DNA from: Brachypodium distachyon
Lineage: Eukaryota; Streptophyta; Magnoliopsida; Poales; Poaceae
Direction of reading: 5' to 3'
Length of the DNA stretch: 64,000 nucleotides
Assembly: GCF_000005505.3 (NCBI RefSeq)
Contig: NC_016131.3
Span: 52,437,355 to 52,501,354 of the forward strand
Shown: positions 1 to 16,240 of the stretch, piece after piece
How the letters are laid out: every line of letters starts with the position of its first letter
Numbering within the stretch: position 1 is the stretch's first letter
The notes under the pieces: generated by a model
The model's database searches: none
Seen by the model: only the letters and a program-made list of their open reading frames with translations
What the model was told of the DNA's origin: nothing
Translations under genes and position numbers: made by a program

Positions 1-120
1 GTCGAGCCTACTCTAGAAGTTGCTGGTTCTTTCGATAGAAAAAAAAAGGAAACTGCTGCGGCATGCCAATTCGGGCCCAACCCAGACTCTCAAGTCTAGC
101 GGCTAGCGCACTCTCGTTCA

Positions 121-202
121 TTCGGGAACACGGTAGAATTCTCCTGAAAAGTCTGCTTCCTCCTCCACTGCCACCATTCGCAATTTCCCACCCTCCATAA
201 AT
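121..202 (+). promoter_or_regulatory. Putative heat-shock promoter region of the small HSP gene
   Basis: TTCGGGAA at 121-128 fits the TTCnnGAA core of a heat-shock element, and further GAA/TTC triplets follow at about 136-150 with imperfect spacing. An AT-rich CATAAATT at about 196-203 could act as a TATA box, roughly 125 bases before the ATG at 324. This is motif reading only. The family is normally heat induced through HSF binding, but no start site can be seen. Confidence 0.4.
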
Positions 203-323
203 TCCCCCCTCGCTCATCGGCAGAGACCCAAAGCAAGTCCGAAGAAAGAGCAACGATCAAAAAGCTAATCTCCGCATCCAAAACACCAGCCAAGTTCGTC
301 GATCGCCACCGACCCGACCGACA

Positions 324-794
324 ATGTCGCTGATCCGCCGCAGCAACGTGTTCGACCCCTTCTCCCTCGACCTCTGGGACCCGTTCGACGGCTTCCCCTT
401 CGGCGCCGGCGGCAGCAGCATCGTCCCGTCCTTCCCCCGCTCCTCCGAGACGGCGGCCTTCGCGGGCGCCCGCGTCGACTGGAAGGAGACCCCGGAGGCG
501 CACGTGTTCACGGCGGACGTGCCGGGGCTGAAGAAGGAGGAGGTGAAGGTGGAGGTGGAGGACGGCAACGTGCTCCAGATCAGCGGCGAGCGAAGCAAGG
601 AGCAGGAGGAGAAGACGGACGCCTGGCACCGGGTGGAGCGCAGCAGCGGCAAGTTCCTGCGCAGGTTCAGGCTCCCGGACAACGCCAGGGCGGAGCAGGT
701 CAGGGCGTCCATGGAGAACGGCGTTCTCACCGTCACCGTGCCCAAGGTCGAGGCCAAGAAGCCCGACGTCAAGTCCATCCAGATCTCCGGCTAA
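324..794 (+). CDS. Class I cytosolic small heat-shock protein (HSP20 family, about 17 kDa)
   Basis: This is an intronless 156-residue protein. It is an ATP-independent holdase chaperone expected to form oligomers in the cytosol or nucleus and to bind unfolding proteins during heat stress. The N-terminus [20 protein letters not shown] is the signature of plant class I sHSPs. The alpha-crystallin domain covers about residues 51-142, with the conserved block [11 protein letters not shown] at 131-141. The C-terminus carries the I-x-I anchor (IQI, 152-154), which inserts into a neighbouring subunit. Length and lack of introns are typical. The first ATG is chosen because it starts the family signature. 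GC content is very high, as in grass single-exon genes. Assignment to class I is firm; the exact paralogue is not. Confidence 0.96.
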   Translation: MSLIRRSNVFDPFSLDLWDPFDGFPFGAGGSSIVPSFPRSSETAAFAGARVDWKETPEAHVFTADVPGLKKEEVKVEVEDGNVLQISGERSKEQEEKTDAWHRVERSSGKFLRRFRLPDNARAEQVRASMENGVLTVTVPKVEAKKPDVKSIQISG

Positions 795-2054
795 GACGCC
801 CTGCCTGCCTGCCTGCGGTCCCTGCGCGGTGAAGAAGTTTTGCCTGAGGAGAGGAGAGTCGTCGCGATGGAATAAATTTGAGTCTGGTTGGGGTGTCCAG
901 TGTCTGATTGTGATGCCGTCGAGTCATCAGTGGTTCTCTTGTGAATCGAGGCTGCTCTCAGTGAGTGACTAAGGAACAATGATGATGTTGGTGTCGATCA
1001 TGTTCTATTGCGTTTTTGTGTTGAGTGTTTTGCGTTCAAAATTGGTCCTCTTATAATGGGTGTTATCTTGAAATTTAGCAGAATAAGATACCAACATGTT
1101 TGGCAAATGATGAGAGATTGGTTGGGTCTCATTTATTGGTGGTGTTCCGTTATCAACATTCTTTGGTGATGCTTGTTTCTTGGGAGATTTCTTTGGTGAT
1201 GCTTGTTTCTTGGGAGATTTCTTTGATGATGCTTGTTTCTCGTTGTTTCTTGGGAGATTTGCTTGTTTCTTGGGAGATTTGAAATGAAAGAAAATCGAGG
1301 GTGTTCCGGAAGATCTTCTATGCACACGGTCCTCGTCGCAATCGCAAGTAAAATTAAAAGGGTATTCTTGTTTATTGCCGGTTTGTCTTAATCAATACGA
1401 TGAAGCAAAACTTTTTGCCTCCGTTTCGTTAAAAAAAAAAGATCCTTATATGATTGTGAGTGTTGTGCAATGGCAAAGTCTGATAAAGGGATCCCTAAAA
1501 TTGGTATCAAATTCAGAAGTGTGGATTCCTAAAATTTCCCCCTCATAATCTTTCCAGTTTTTGCCTTTCATAATCTGTCCAGTTATCCAGATATGCTTGA
1601 GTCTGTCGAGTTGCGGATTGTTTTACTTGTTTGGAATCTGAAACCAGCCAAGTCTGAACTTTTTTTTTTTTGCGTTTATGTCATATTGGCCATTGGATCT
1701 AGATTGAAGAGCTCAAGAGCAGATGGCAGGGAAGCCCTCTCTTGCTCTGTAACTTCACTGAATTCTGTATCATTTCTGTTTGTTGACTAAGGTTTGTTTG
1801 CGACAACAAACTCGTACCTTCACTCTCGTCTCCAGCATGTTCTGCATCACTTCTCGTTGGCTGAGGTTTGTTCGCGACAACAAGCTCATGCCTTCACTCT
1901 TCAGCCCCAATGACATCCTCGTGTAGCCTTGTAATCTTGTTATATCATGATAAGAATTTAAGAACGGAACAAGTATGATGGATACAATCCACACCTCTCG
2001 AACCTCGGGCCCGCTCTCCCAAAGGTGAGTTAACCACTCCTCAGTCCCCACTGT
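795..2054. other. Intergenic: sHSP 3' region, minisatellite and a 78-bp-spaced direct repeat
   Basis: No gene was seen. The segment holds the sHSP 3' UTR, the 30-bp minisatellite at 1161-1280, and an imperfect direct repeat of about 45 bp (near 1780-1825 and 1858-1905) sharing the motif GACAACAA. Otherwise it is AT-rich with no coding signal. Confidence 0.6.
1161..1280 (+). repeat. 30-bp minisatellite, about 3.5 units
   Basis: Units begin CTTTGGTGATGCTTGTTTCT at 1161, 1191 and 1221, each ending in TTGGGAGATTT. The third unit carries a 10-bp internal insertion, and a partial unit follows to 1280. The ORFs through it are only the repeat being read without stops. Confidence 0.85.
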
Positions 2055-3071
2055 CCTATATGATGGATGGGGAAATAAAATAAAAAACTCTCATCTGGTG
2101 CAAATCTGAAAACTCTCACTCAGAGCCGTTGGATTCCGAATGGATGTTTCAGATGTGATGCGGAGGCAACTTAGAGCCGTTGGATTCCGAATGGACGTTC
2201 CAGATGTGATGCGGAGGCAGCTACGGTACTTGATTTATTTATTTTTGAAAAAACTCCATCGTGCCCTCTTCCCCTACCTCCGTCCAACCTTATGGCGATG
2301 CGCCCAGCGGGCCGCTGCTGCTGTCGAGCGGCGAAACTGCTGCGCTGCTGCTGTTTTCACCGGATGCCTGAACCTCCCGCTGGTGAACCAAGAAAAGGTT
2401 TCTAAGCCCTGAAAAATGGATTATGTCCTAAGGGACCTACAGATGGAGATTTCTAAGCTGTGAATTAACTTTACCAATTCATCACTGCTAGGCCCTAATC
2501 ACTGCAGCCAAGAACAGCCAATGGCAGAAATCAAATTATGCTCTGCTAACTTGTGATTGCTTCTCCATGCCAAGGAAAGTGAGCAGAACCAAGAAGTAAA
2601 TCTACAAACTCTCATCTGTGTATAATAAATAAATCAAGGAAAGCTCACAAGTACCCACACCCAAAATTGATTCCAGCCAAGCACACTTTCGACATGAATC
2701 AAAATATATGGACAATGAGATTTCTAGCGCGTGGTCAAGAGATGGGGAATAAATTTCTACTAGGAGTCACCGGCCGGTTCATCAAATCCACACCAAATCG
2801 GACGAAGGGAGCGAGGAATCGAAAAAGGCAGATCTTTAGGCAATCAAGCGTCACATAGGGCAGACGGCCCGGCTGTTGCCGACGGCCACAACTACGGCGG
2901 CGGCCTGTTCTCAGTTGGAGGCAGCAGATGGGTACGCGGGCACGAAGTAGTGCCGCTGCCTCCGCATCACATCTGAAACATCCGTTCGGAATCCATGGGC
3001 TCTGGACGAGAGTTTTCAGATTTGCATCAGAAAGGAGTTTTCACCTGATATTTTCCCATGATGGATATAGG
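2055..3071. mobile_element. Non-autonomous TIR DNA transposon (about 1 kb, superfamily unclear)
   Basis: The two ends are long imperfect inverted repeats of roughly 115 bp. 2055-2168 starts CCTATATGATGGATGGGGAA; 2957-3071 is its diverged complement and ends GATGGATATAGG. The left arm is followed by an internal tandem duplication of about 50 bp (near 2123-2171 and 2172-2220). No transposase is present inside. I could not define a clean target duplication, so MULE or hAT-like placement is undecided. The right arm resembles the ends of the inverted repeat at 4720-5033, suggesting related families. Confidence 0.65.
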
Positions 3072-4052
3072 GCCAAATATGTATTTGCTCGGTTAAAGCA
3101 AGTTTTGTTGCCACTTTGACATCTCTCCCTCCAGTTTTTTCCCTACTAAATTATAATGACGTGGTGTTAAAATATGACCATATGTGTTCTTACAAATAAT
3201 CATGCTGTATAACTTAAGCAATGAACATTATTCTATTAAACCAAGCACAGTTCGTTCTTTCTGTGCAGAGCACATCTCGTCATATTTCAGCACCAAAATT
3301 TCCCAGTGTAACCATATGGCATTGTAACATTCATGAATTTTTTTTCCAAAGAAATTTTTTGAGCGAGATGACAGGAGGGAGAATATACATAGGGAGGTAA
3401 TCCAGAGGGCACACTCAGCTTCCACGGTTCCACCCTGTTCTCATCATTGCCACCCCTTTGCCTCCACCGTTCGCAGCACATCGATGCACTGCAGTACCAC
3501 TGCAAATGGACGTTCCACTGTTCCAGAACAGCTGCAGGCCATCGCCAATTCAAATTCAATTTGCTGGAGACCAGAGTGAAATTTACATTTCTTTCCTTTT
3601 GAATCTGAAGACGTGCATTGTCAAAATAGTGATATGAACAAACCACCAAAACGCTAGGGAAGAAGAAACATAGACTAAGAGAACTAGGCAGCCTCATTTC
3701 CTCGACAGCTAAGAGAAGCATGCAATACATATGTCAGAAAAATGGACCATACGGAGCAGCACAAGATACCACACGTCGTGAAAGGTCAGTGGGATCAGGC
3801 ATCCAACTCGAGCTCACTTTCGAAGCAAATATGATGGCTCCTGATTGGCACCAAAACTCTCGTGGAAGTTCAAGAATGCACAACAACACATGCAGCCGTC
3901 GTCTTATAGCATCTTCCTGATCTCGTTTTAATGGGAAACCACTGGTCCGAGACATGAACTTTTGCACTGTACAAACCTCTCTGCCATTTAACAGGAGCGA
4001 CAGTTTTGGGAGCTTCAAAGAGTACTCATCTTGGCAAAAGGAAGTTCCATCT
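3072..4052. other. Intergenic / 3' region of the membrane-protein gene
   Basis: AT-rich, with no gene recognised. The part nearest 4052 is likely the 3' UTR of the minus-strand gene that stops at 4053. The ORFs at 3287-3730 and 3734-4018 show no recognisable domain. Confidence 0.4.
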
Positions 4053-7000
4053 TCAACTTGTCTCCACGGTGCATGAGTTCAACGGTTTTCTTAATCCAGC
4101 TTCCACCTTTAAAAAGAAAATGTCACATTGATGCCCAAAATGGAAGTCAGAATCAATGTATCTACAATGGCTCTCCAAATATCCTCAAAAAATAATTCAT
4201 AGAGATGTTAACAGTTAAACATGACGCGAATAAGCCACATGAAGCCCAAAAGTGCCTATATATGACCCCCACCAAAGTCACTGCCTTGTCATTTCAATGT
4301 CCAATTAGCCCCCCACCCAACTCTGAGCAATTTTCCATTTTGTGTTTTGAAGAAGCATGTTTATCTCATTCATTCACTGGTTGATTTCTTCTTAAACTCT
4401 CATCAAATTATAACACGACAATGACCATACAAGCACGCAGTATATTCAACCCATCGGGCGAAATGCATTGAGTGAAGTTACTGGAGAGAGAAAACATGAA
4501 GCGACAAGGACCGAGGCTGACCCAGTGGGCCACCTGTATCAGATATCATCAGGATGCTTATATGATCGATGGTGTGTCATGATAAGATGAGAGAATTCAC
4601 AAACAAACAGAAAATGACTCGTAGGCAGGTAAACGACAGGTAAGGTTTACAGATTTTTGTACCTATGTTATTAGTATAGTAGGCACTACAACAAAGGTGC
4701 ATTCTCTGAAAAACTGGTGGGTATTACTTGATCATCAAAACTAGACTTGGGGACAGTCTATTCAGCACAAACTTGAAAACTTCCAATCTCAGCCATTAGA
4801 TCTCAAATAAACGGATTAGAAGAAAGGTGAGACCTCTAATCACTTAAAAGTCATTTTATGAAGAAGAAAAAAAACACGTGGGATTTACTAGTGTTTTTTT
4901 TCATAAAATGCATTTAAGTGATTAGAGGTTCCACCTTTTATCTCATCCGTTTATTTAAAGATCTAATGGATAGGATTGGAAGTTTTCAAGTTTGCACTGA
5001 ATCGAGGTTTTCGCCCAATACTTCCCATGCGGTAAAGATATTTGTTCATGCGCTCATAGAATCAAGACCCAGCTCACTGAATGTGAGAACATGATGCAAA
5101 TTATGATGTATAGAAGAAATCTAGCAATTCACATAATGTTTTTAATTCAAAATCAAATGATGGGACGTGACTTACATCATTAGACAGAAAAGATCTAGTA
5201 CCAAAAGTTTTAAGTCGAGGAGATTGGCCAGCAGATGTTGACCCACTATCGTTACTACCACTTTGTTTATCACCCTGCAGATAGGTAGATAAGCTAATCC
5301 TGAATTAATATGTTGACATATACTTGCAGCATTGATAATGAGCTAATAATCTGTGCATATATTAGAAATAGCATTCTCTGATTTTTGAAGGAAAATGTCC
5401 AAGGAACATTCTCCTCCTTTGATGCAACAAGTATACAACATAGCCCGCATGATAAAAATATTCAATATATTGACAGCTATGACCGAAAGAAGTTCTCAAA
5501 ACATCAAACTAAGGAGATGTATTACTCCGTCCGATCCATATTAATTGTCTCAAATTTGCCCAAATATGGATGTATCTATGCCTAAAAAGCATCTAGATAC
5601 ATGTAATATTTCGACAATTAATATGGATCGGAGGGACTACAAAAATACTGAGCAATGGAAATGCAAATCTGCTGATCCTACTGTCACATATCATCTAGAT
5701 AAAGAATAAATCATTACAGATGCTAGATAACAATGTCGGAGAACTAAAGGAAATGAAAGAAGAAATGCCAACATATACATTTTGATGGCTACTATTCCAT
5801 GGGAAATCAATCTGACTAAAGATATGATCCATGTTTAGTCTCCTTATATCTCATTCTTGAGAATCTAAGAATATATTAACTTATATTTTCTGCAGTTAAC
5901 TTAAATTCATAGATATAGCAGGAATACTACGTAGAGAAGAATATTGTAATAGCTGTCAAGCAAGAAACAGTATAAGCAGGCCAAAAGTGTAGGTGAAACA
6001 ATAATGATCTTATATTAAGACCATTATGTGAAGTGCTATGGAAAGAAAAGAGCAGTTTATATGAAAACAGCCAATTTTGTTTCTCGTACTTGTTCATACA
6101 GATACAGGGAAGTACACAGATACAGAAATGGTAGCATGAGTTAGAAGGGAATACCTGATGATTACATGCACTGTTTCGAACATCCTCGAAGAGAGAAGAA
6201 TAGTAAGATGGATCATAAATTGAACCACCCAATATATCATCAGCCATGGAACTCCGTCTAACTGAATTAGATCTGGGGCTCAAGAAACTGTTTCTTGCAT
6301 CATTTGCTTCATAATATGTTGGCGTGCTTGATGAGACCCCTAATCTATACATCTGGATCCATACGAATGAAGACAAAAACCTCACTGAAAACCCTATAAT
6401 TTGCATCCACAATGCTAGTCTGAGTGAAAATACAAAAAGTTCACCATAATTCTCATCAGGGGTAGTATTCCTGTGCAAATAGACACTAATTAGCTTCAGA
6501 TGGTTCGCACAAAAACAATGACTACATTGCTCTTTTGCTGTGAAGTGTTCCACACAGAGAAATGCAACATAACCAACACCATGTAGCATTTGGATATACC
6601 AGTTGACATCAGCCCTACATTTTTCTGAGTACTGTTTTTTCATTATTATTATTTTTACGCAGGATACCATTATAATTCCTTTTTCCATGAGCAACAAGGT
6701 GTGCACTCACATTATAAGAAAAGGAAAACAGGTTATTAAATTGAAAGATACTGGTTGCAGAAGACATACCATATAGCATGTGAGAAGAGTATAAACCATG
6801 CAACATCAAGGACGATAGCGAAGAAGAGAAGGACAGCATATGTCCGGCCAAGTCTCTGGCTACTACTCTCAATAGCAACAACAGCAAATAGCCCTATCAC
6901 AAGGTTTATCACAAGAACACCATTGAACAGAGCCCCAAGCGATCCAATCAGCGCACACCCAATCTAAAATATTGAAGATATATTATAAATTAACAGTAGT

Positions 7001-8191
7001 TTAAAGCAAATTCTGCTGAGTGCAACTCATTCAACATTAAAAAGCATTCAAATTACATAATTACCAACTGGAGTAAACATAAAGCAGGTATCGTAAGCAT
7101 CACTGAAGCTAAGCATGCCATCTGTTAAACCATGATATAAGTATCATAACATGCAAAAGAGATCGGCAATCACTTACTTACAAACTTGATGAGAGACTCA
7201 AAACAACAAGCATAGTTGCCTACAGGCTACAAGACTCGCAATGTCACACTTGATCAAAACAAATGTTTCCAGAATAGTAAACATCCAGAATACAAGACTT
7301 TTCTAGATTCAGAGTTTTTCATTTTGCAATTCTAAGAACCGAGTAATTACCGAGTAGTTAGTCACGGATAGGAAATAAGATCTCAAAGCTGGTCTTGGTC
7401 ATACTAGACCAGAATTAACACCATCAATGATCAAATGGAAACTTTAATTTGATTCATATCTTCCAGAATGCAAGAATTCTAAAAATGAGAATTTATTCTG
7501 GGAATAGGTTAGGCACATAGCATCTTCTTAGCATTCTAAGTCATATCTTTCCTGTTTCCAAGGTTCCTATCACGCACAAAAATAAGAAATAATGGGACAT
7601 GGGAATCCCATCCAAACCAGCTTCCGAATAAACTGACCTGGTCAATTGGAACAAAAAAGTACACAAATATGTTGGCCAAATTCAGTACCAAGAGCCAAGG
7701 CGCAGAGTAGATGCTAAAGCAGTGAATCGTTGCAATGCTCAAACTTGACTACGCCACCTGACCAGACTGAACAGAAACGCCTCACTGCTTTTTCTAAGGT
7801 TGCGTCACGCACCGCATTTAAACAAGAACTCCTACGTCCGAGAATATTCTGACGGCCCGAGCATCACGAACAGGAAAAATTAGGGTAAACCGGGGCACCC
7901 GAGAACTGGGGCGCAATTAGTACGACAAGTTTACAGCGCGCTTTAATTCTCCTCCCTCCTATAATCCTATTCTCCGCACCCAAGCTTCCCATCACGGACA
8001 ACAGCAATAAAAAAACAAAAACAATAGAGCAACCGATCTTGGGAGCCGGCGGCAGCCGATCCGATCGAACAGAGACAAGGAGGCGCGCCGCGCACCTGGA
8101 GGTAGATGAGGGCGAGGGCGAGGGACTGGAGCGCGTCGTAGTCACGCAGGAAGGAGCGCACCCGCGGCCCGAATCCGGGGCACCAGGGCAT
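4053..8191 (-). CDS. Multi-pass membrane protein of unknown function, 6 exons
   Basis: Exons on the minus strand are 8096-8191, 7065-7121, 6770-6963, 6155-6470, 5176-5274 and 4053-4106. All junctions are GT/AG and the phases join into one 271-residue reading frame ending CTVETS. The hydrophobic N-terminal half (residues about 20-150, including IGCALIGSLGALFNGVLVIN and VLLFFAIVLDVAWFILFSHA) gives several membrane segments. A further segment (LWMQIIGFSVRFLSSFVW) is followed by a Ser/Asn-rich cytosolic-looking tail with SPRSNSVRRSSMADDILGGS, which may hold phosphorylation sites. The helix arrangement recalls AGTRAP-like small membrane proteins, but that is only an impression. The 57-bp second exon is in frame and begins ATG, so it may be skipped, giving 252 residues. 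MITEs sit in the introns. Confidence 0.8.
4720..5033. mobile_element. Palindromic MITE-like element inside an intron
   Basis: Two arms of about 110 bp (near 4769-4880 and 4890-5000) are inverted copies, each holding TTGAAAACTTCCAATC and ATTAGATCT-type blocks. They meet around the run of A/T at 4866-4910. Outer parts are also loosely inverted. It lies in the last intron of the membrane-protein gene. Exact ends and target duplication are unresolved. Confidence 0.65.
5525..5637. mobile_element. Stowaway-type MITE
   Basis: Ends CTCCGTCCGATCC...GGATCGGAGGGAC are inverted and flanked by TA on both sides (5523-5524 and 5638-5639). About 113 bp, within an intron of the membrane-protein gene. Confidence 0.8.
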
Positions 8192-8689
8192 TCCGACTCA
8201 GGCGAGCTCCGGACATGCAAATCTGGGGGGCCTCTCCGGAGGCGAGCGGGGAGCCGATTCCTCGCCGCGCAGTTCTTCGGCCTCCTAGGAGCGCGATCGA
8301 CGGGGAGGTCAGGGAATCGGAAGGATTCTCTCGTAGATTTCACGGGCGTGCGATTGGGGTGGCCTTCGGCCGATGGTTTCTTGGCTGCTCGATTTATTAT
8401 TCGTGAGTGACCGGAGAACGGGGGCACAACATGGGCGTTACCCGGCGAGCCAAGGCTTTTGTCTGATTTGTTTGGAGACACTTTTCAGTTGATTACGCTA
8501 AACACGTGTATACGGTAAGACCGTAAGAGACTACGAGAAGCCCGGCTGCTGTCACTAATTGCTAAAGAATATGAAGAAAAATGCTGCATTCTTTTCTTTT
8601 TTTTGAACTCAAAAATGCTGCATTCTTTTAAAGTTAGAGTATCTCTTAAGTTAAAAAAAAGAAATAAGACTGATAGATGACATATCTTA

Positions 8690-9052
8690 CTCCCAGTTCT
8701 AAATCATAAATTTCATAAGATGTTAGGTCTGTTTCGTCAAAATAATACTTTCTCCGTTCCATATTAAATGACTCATATTTATCCAAATACGGATATATTT
8801 ATACCTAAAAAGCGTGTAGATACATGTAATAAAAAGTCACTTAATATTGGAAGGAGGGAGTACAAAAAATTGACCAAATTTATAGAAAAAAATACCAACA
8901 TATACAAGTCTAAATTATTACTAAATTTTTCATGACGGATATCTTTTTATATATATTTGATAATAGATATTAGTATACTTTTCTAAAACGTTGGGCAATT
9001 CTTTTTAATTTCTTACAAAGCTAGAACATCTGATAGTTTGAAACGGAGAGAG
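8690..9052. mobile_element. Stowaway-like MITE interrupted by a second MITE
   Basis: Outer ends CTCCCAGTTCTAAA (8690) and AAACGGAGAGAG (9052) are inverted and flanked by TA. Inside lies a second complete TA-flanked element at 8748-8860, so the outer one inserted first. Confidence 0.65.
8748..8860. mobile_element. Stowaway MITE nested in an older MITE
   Basis: Starts CTTTCTCCGTTCCATATTAA and ends TAATATTGGAAGGAGGGAG, with TA on both sides. Internal sequence matches the family seen at 5525, 9798, 20588 and 46229. Confidence 0.8.
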
Positions 9053-9797
9053 TATGTCTTCGTCACATGCTTTGTAAATTAACTACTAGATATTTTACAA
9101 AAATGCCAACATGGTTGACACTAAGAGTTAATCCATTGTAACAAGTTTTTATCTATTTTGGAGAATATGTGCTTACTCTCCATCGTAGAAATCTAACATC
9201 TATCGTTAGTAAATCATGAGTGATGATATTAGGTTAGTAAATTTGACAGTTGCTCAATTCAATAGGTAGTGTCAAGTGAAATGAAATTAATGCATATTTA
9301 ATTCAAAGGAATTTTGAAGGATACAATTCCTCAGAAATTTGTCCTATACAACTTTATTTGAAACAATATGAGCCATGTTTGGCCAGCTATCCTCGAAGTG
9401 CGAGGTAACTGCCCCATTGTTCCAATCAGGGGTGAAATCAGATTGGATATTATCTAGAAAACTGACCGACCAGAAGGTTTCGAATGTTACCATATTGAAA
9501 AATTATCCAACATGCATTTTTTTACAACCTAATCCAACATGTTTAAGTAAAGCATGAAGCTCAAATGCTGCATGTCAATGTAAGTCTTGACAATGGTCTT
9601 AATCTGGCTTGCTAATAAGAGAATAAATAAGGGTATTGTGAGTGATATTCTAACTTAGAATTTTTGTTGTTGTCTAGATACAAGTGGAACCGATGAATAT
9701 CCATGTTGTTTTTTACTATAAGCGATGTCCGATACGCTACTGTATCTAAGCACTATCCGCTCTAACCCCGAATCCATTAAAAAATTTAAAAATAATA

Positions 9798-9910
9798 CTT
9801 CCTCTAACCGGTATTATTTTTCTCAAATTTGTCCAAATACAGATGTATTTATATGTAAAAAGTGTCTAGAGAAATGTAATATTTTGACGAGTAATTCCGA
9901 CTGGAGGAAG
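9798..9910. mobile_element. Stowaway-type MITE
   Basis: Diverged ends CTTCCTCTAACCGG and CTGGAGGAAG, flanked by TA. The internal motif of this family (AAATTTGTCCAAATACAGAT) is present. Confidence 0.7.
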
Positions 9911-10151
9911 TAATACAATTTAGACCATATCCAAATGTATCCGTTTAGACTTCATCCTACTTCGATGCCAACGGAGGATCCTCCTTTCAACGCGGGTCCC
10001 GTCGTCACGATGGTAGACGATAACAATGGCTCGTGGAGGAACTCCCGGCTGCTAGCAGCTAGGGTACGAAGTACGAAGTGGCTGCTTGAGTTGACCCACA
10101 GAAACAACGCGTAAGTTTATCTTCCGTGCAAAAGGTGAAGGCAGTTTTGTG

Positions 10152-10212
10152 CTCCCTCCGTTCCATAAAAATTGACACGGTTTTGAAACCGTGCCAGTCT
10201 TTATGAAAGGAG
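10152..10212. mobile_element. Very short palindromic Stowaway-like MITE
   Basis: CTCCCTCCGTTCCATAAA at the left, TTTATGAAAGGAG at the right, with a central palindrome CACGGTTTTGAAACCGTG. Only about 61 bp. The right flank is TA, the left is not a clean TA. Confidence 0.6.
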
Positions 10213-10910
10213 TAGAAACATATTAGGCCACGGCACGCAACAAGATGGAAGATGTTCGGCAACCAAATTGCTCCAATGAAACAAGCTTTTAGTGTGATAA
10301 GGGGCATCTTGCACAAGCCACTACAAAATCTGCCAAGCGATATACTTTGCCAAAAGCCCTGAACAACGTAACCGGTTTCTGCCAGTGCCAGACAGTCACT
10401 ATTGCATGTGCTCTCAACTTTTAACCATGATTAGGATGACCTCACCTCACCTCACGGTTCCTCTTATGCTGAAAAGGAATTTGAGGACCAAACAGATATG
10501 GAAAACTCTGGACCTAGACCCCACAAGGGGAAAGAAACCTGAATCTGAAAACCCGCACGCATCATATCTCAAACATCTGAATAATTTGACAAAAGCAACG
10601 ACCATTACATTAATGGGTAACTTTCAGACTTTAAGAAGTTTGCGATAAAACATCCTGAGTTCATCAGACTTCAAGAATGGCCAAAAGTACATTCCACTGG
10701 AAAGACCCTAAAGCAAAAGTGAAAAATGTGCAATAACATTTGAAACTACAGGGAATATTAAAATCCTTAGTTATATGGACCCCTTAGTTATATATAACAA
10801 GCTCAGAACAATGTTCGAGCTTGTGGAATAAGTAGCAGCGTCTGATGCACCTAGGGAACTGATACATCCAGAGCTCCTAGTTGATTCGACAACCTTGATA
10901 GTTCCAAGCC

Positions 10911-14630
<3,720 letters not shown>

Positions 14631-15907
14631 ATGGCAAGTGCGTCGTGATTCGGGCCGGGAGTTTATGTGCCAACCGAGATCATGTTTTGATTTGAATTTA
14701 TTTATTTATTGTAACCGAGAATATGTTTTGATTTAAATGGCCCTCGGCTTTCTTAATTAGGAGTAGCTTTTCGGCCTATCAAAAAAATTACAGAACAACG
14801 TATTGCCACTTTGATGCAGCAGGCTTGCACCTTTCACGAAGTGCGCTCAGCTAGTGTCCTAAGTGACCTACACGAATACAACAAAATGGACAATATACTA
14901 ACAGCTCACTTGGCATCTATCATTTGGACAATTTCAAAAAGTTTGTTTAGTACGGAATTGGCCACGTGAATTCAATCACAAATTTCATGTAATCACATTA
15001 TAACTAAGAATTTTTTTTCACTAAAAGCAATCATTTCTCTGAAATTGTCTCTCACTTTATAAATTCATGTGGTAGACAAACATGATTTTTTATCCCAAAA
15101 TTCAAATTCAACCAAATCAAATCATATCAAAAATTGGGTTTCATTTCATTTCTACCAAATGGATGAAAAGGTTCTCTGGATAATAATTTTGTCTTGAATT
15201 TTTTTCCTCTTTTCTTGTGCAATATCGAGGTTGGCGCCAACACATGTGATCCTATAGGATGGCACCCCGTCATTGATCCTCATTTTCCTTGTCGTCTCCT
15301 CGTCTCTCCTTTCCTTGCTCATTGTCACTCCCCTCACCAATTAATGTCTCATTTATCATGTAATAATATAATTTGGTTGGTATTGGCGTCACCGATCTCC
15401 TCCTAGTTATGGTTGTTTCCTGGGGTCCTCTATTGGACGTCTAGTAATAAGCCTTCCCATCCGGTTCTATCTTTTGATTTGTGTGTTTAGGGTTCCAACT
15501 TTAAGATTACAAATGTAGAGCGTTAGGGTTAGCAAGAACGTAACTAGGGATAGTGAGTTGGCAGCAAGAGTAGTAATGTACGGGATTCAACGTCCGTTTG
15601 GCCATATCCTCCTCTTGTTAGGCTAAAAGTTTCTAAAAACTTTTCATTCAACATTATCGTATTTGTTCCGACATTCTTACTTCAATCAGAAATACTGGAC
15701 ATAAAATACCACTCTTTAAAAACGAAGTGTAATCAATTATGAAATGAAACGAGTCATTTTGTAGCTCATTATTAACGGTGACACATACACTAGATCCGAA
15801 AAAATTCACAAGATAGTGGGTATTTCTCACTTTTATTTCTTAAAAAATGTCTATATGTTAGCAGAACACCTTATCCATTAAGAGATGGAACTTCAAGATA
15901 AAATACT

Positions 15908-16240
15908 TTTTTTGGAAAGGGAAAACAACTTTCATTAATCAGGCATCAAATCGCCAAGTGCCAAAGGCCTTACATCAGGAGGGACATCCTCCAGAACTAA
16001 TCTATTACAACTTCAAGAGAAATTTGTTCTGAGGGAATTTGTGAACATTGAGTTCGTGCATTACAAATATTAGCAAAGTTGATGATGTTAGCCAAAGTAT
16101 TGACAATGTGACCTTTACTACCAACCACAGATTGGTTGAAATTGAAAACATTTAGGATGCACGCTACTGTTGACATGTGAACTGTGATTTTTCTTTTCTT
16201 TTTGAGTAGGGTTATTTCCAAAAGAAGAAGAAGTGTTCAT
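15908..16240 (-). mobile_element. 3' fragment of a poly(A) retroelement
   Basis: On the minus strand a decayed reading frame ends shortly before a poly(A)-like run (AAAAAAAG, at about 15908-15915). The 66 codons before the stop at about 15997 have no intact domain, but the tail layout resembles the 3' ends of grass retroelements. 5' truncated. Class is uncertain. Confidence 0.45.

Larger units (their letters stand above)
8192..10910. other. Intergenic between the membrane-protein gene and the first ARF1 gene, MITE-rich
   Basis: Holds the GC-rich 5' leader and promoter side of the membrane-protein gene (to about 8450), nested Stowaway-like elements at 8690-9052, single ones at 9798-9910 and 10152-10212, and AT-rich sequence. 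No convincing gene was seen. Confidence 0.5.

Noticed and set aside
96..778. Long minus-strand ORFs over the small HSP gene
   Set aside because: Antisense shadows of the very GC-rich sHSP coding region; no domain.
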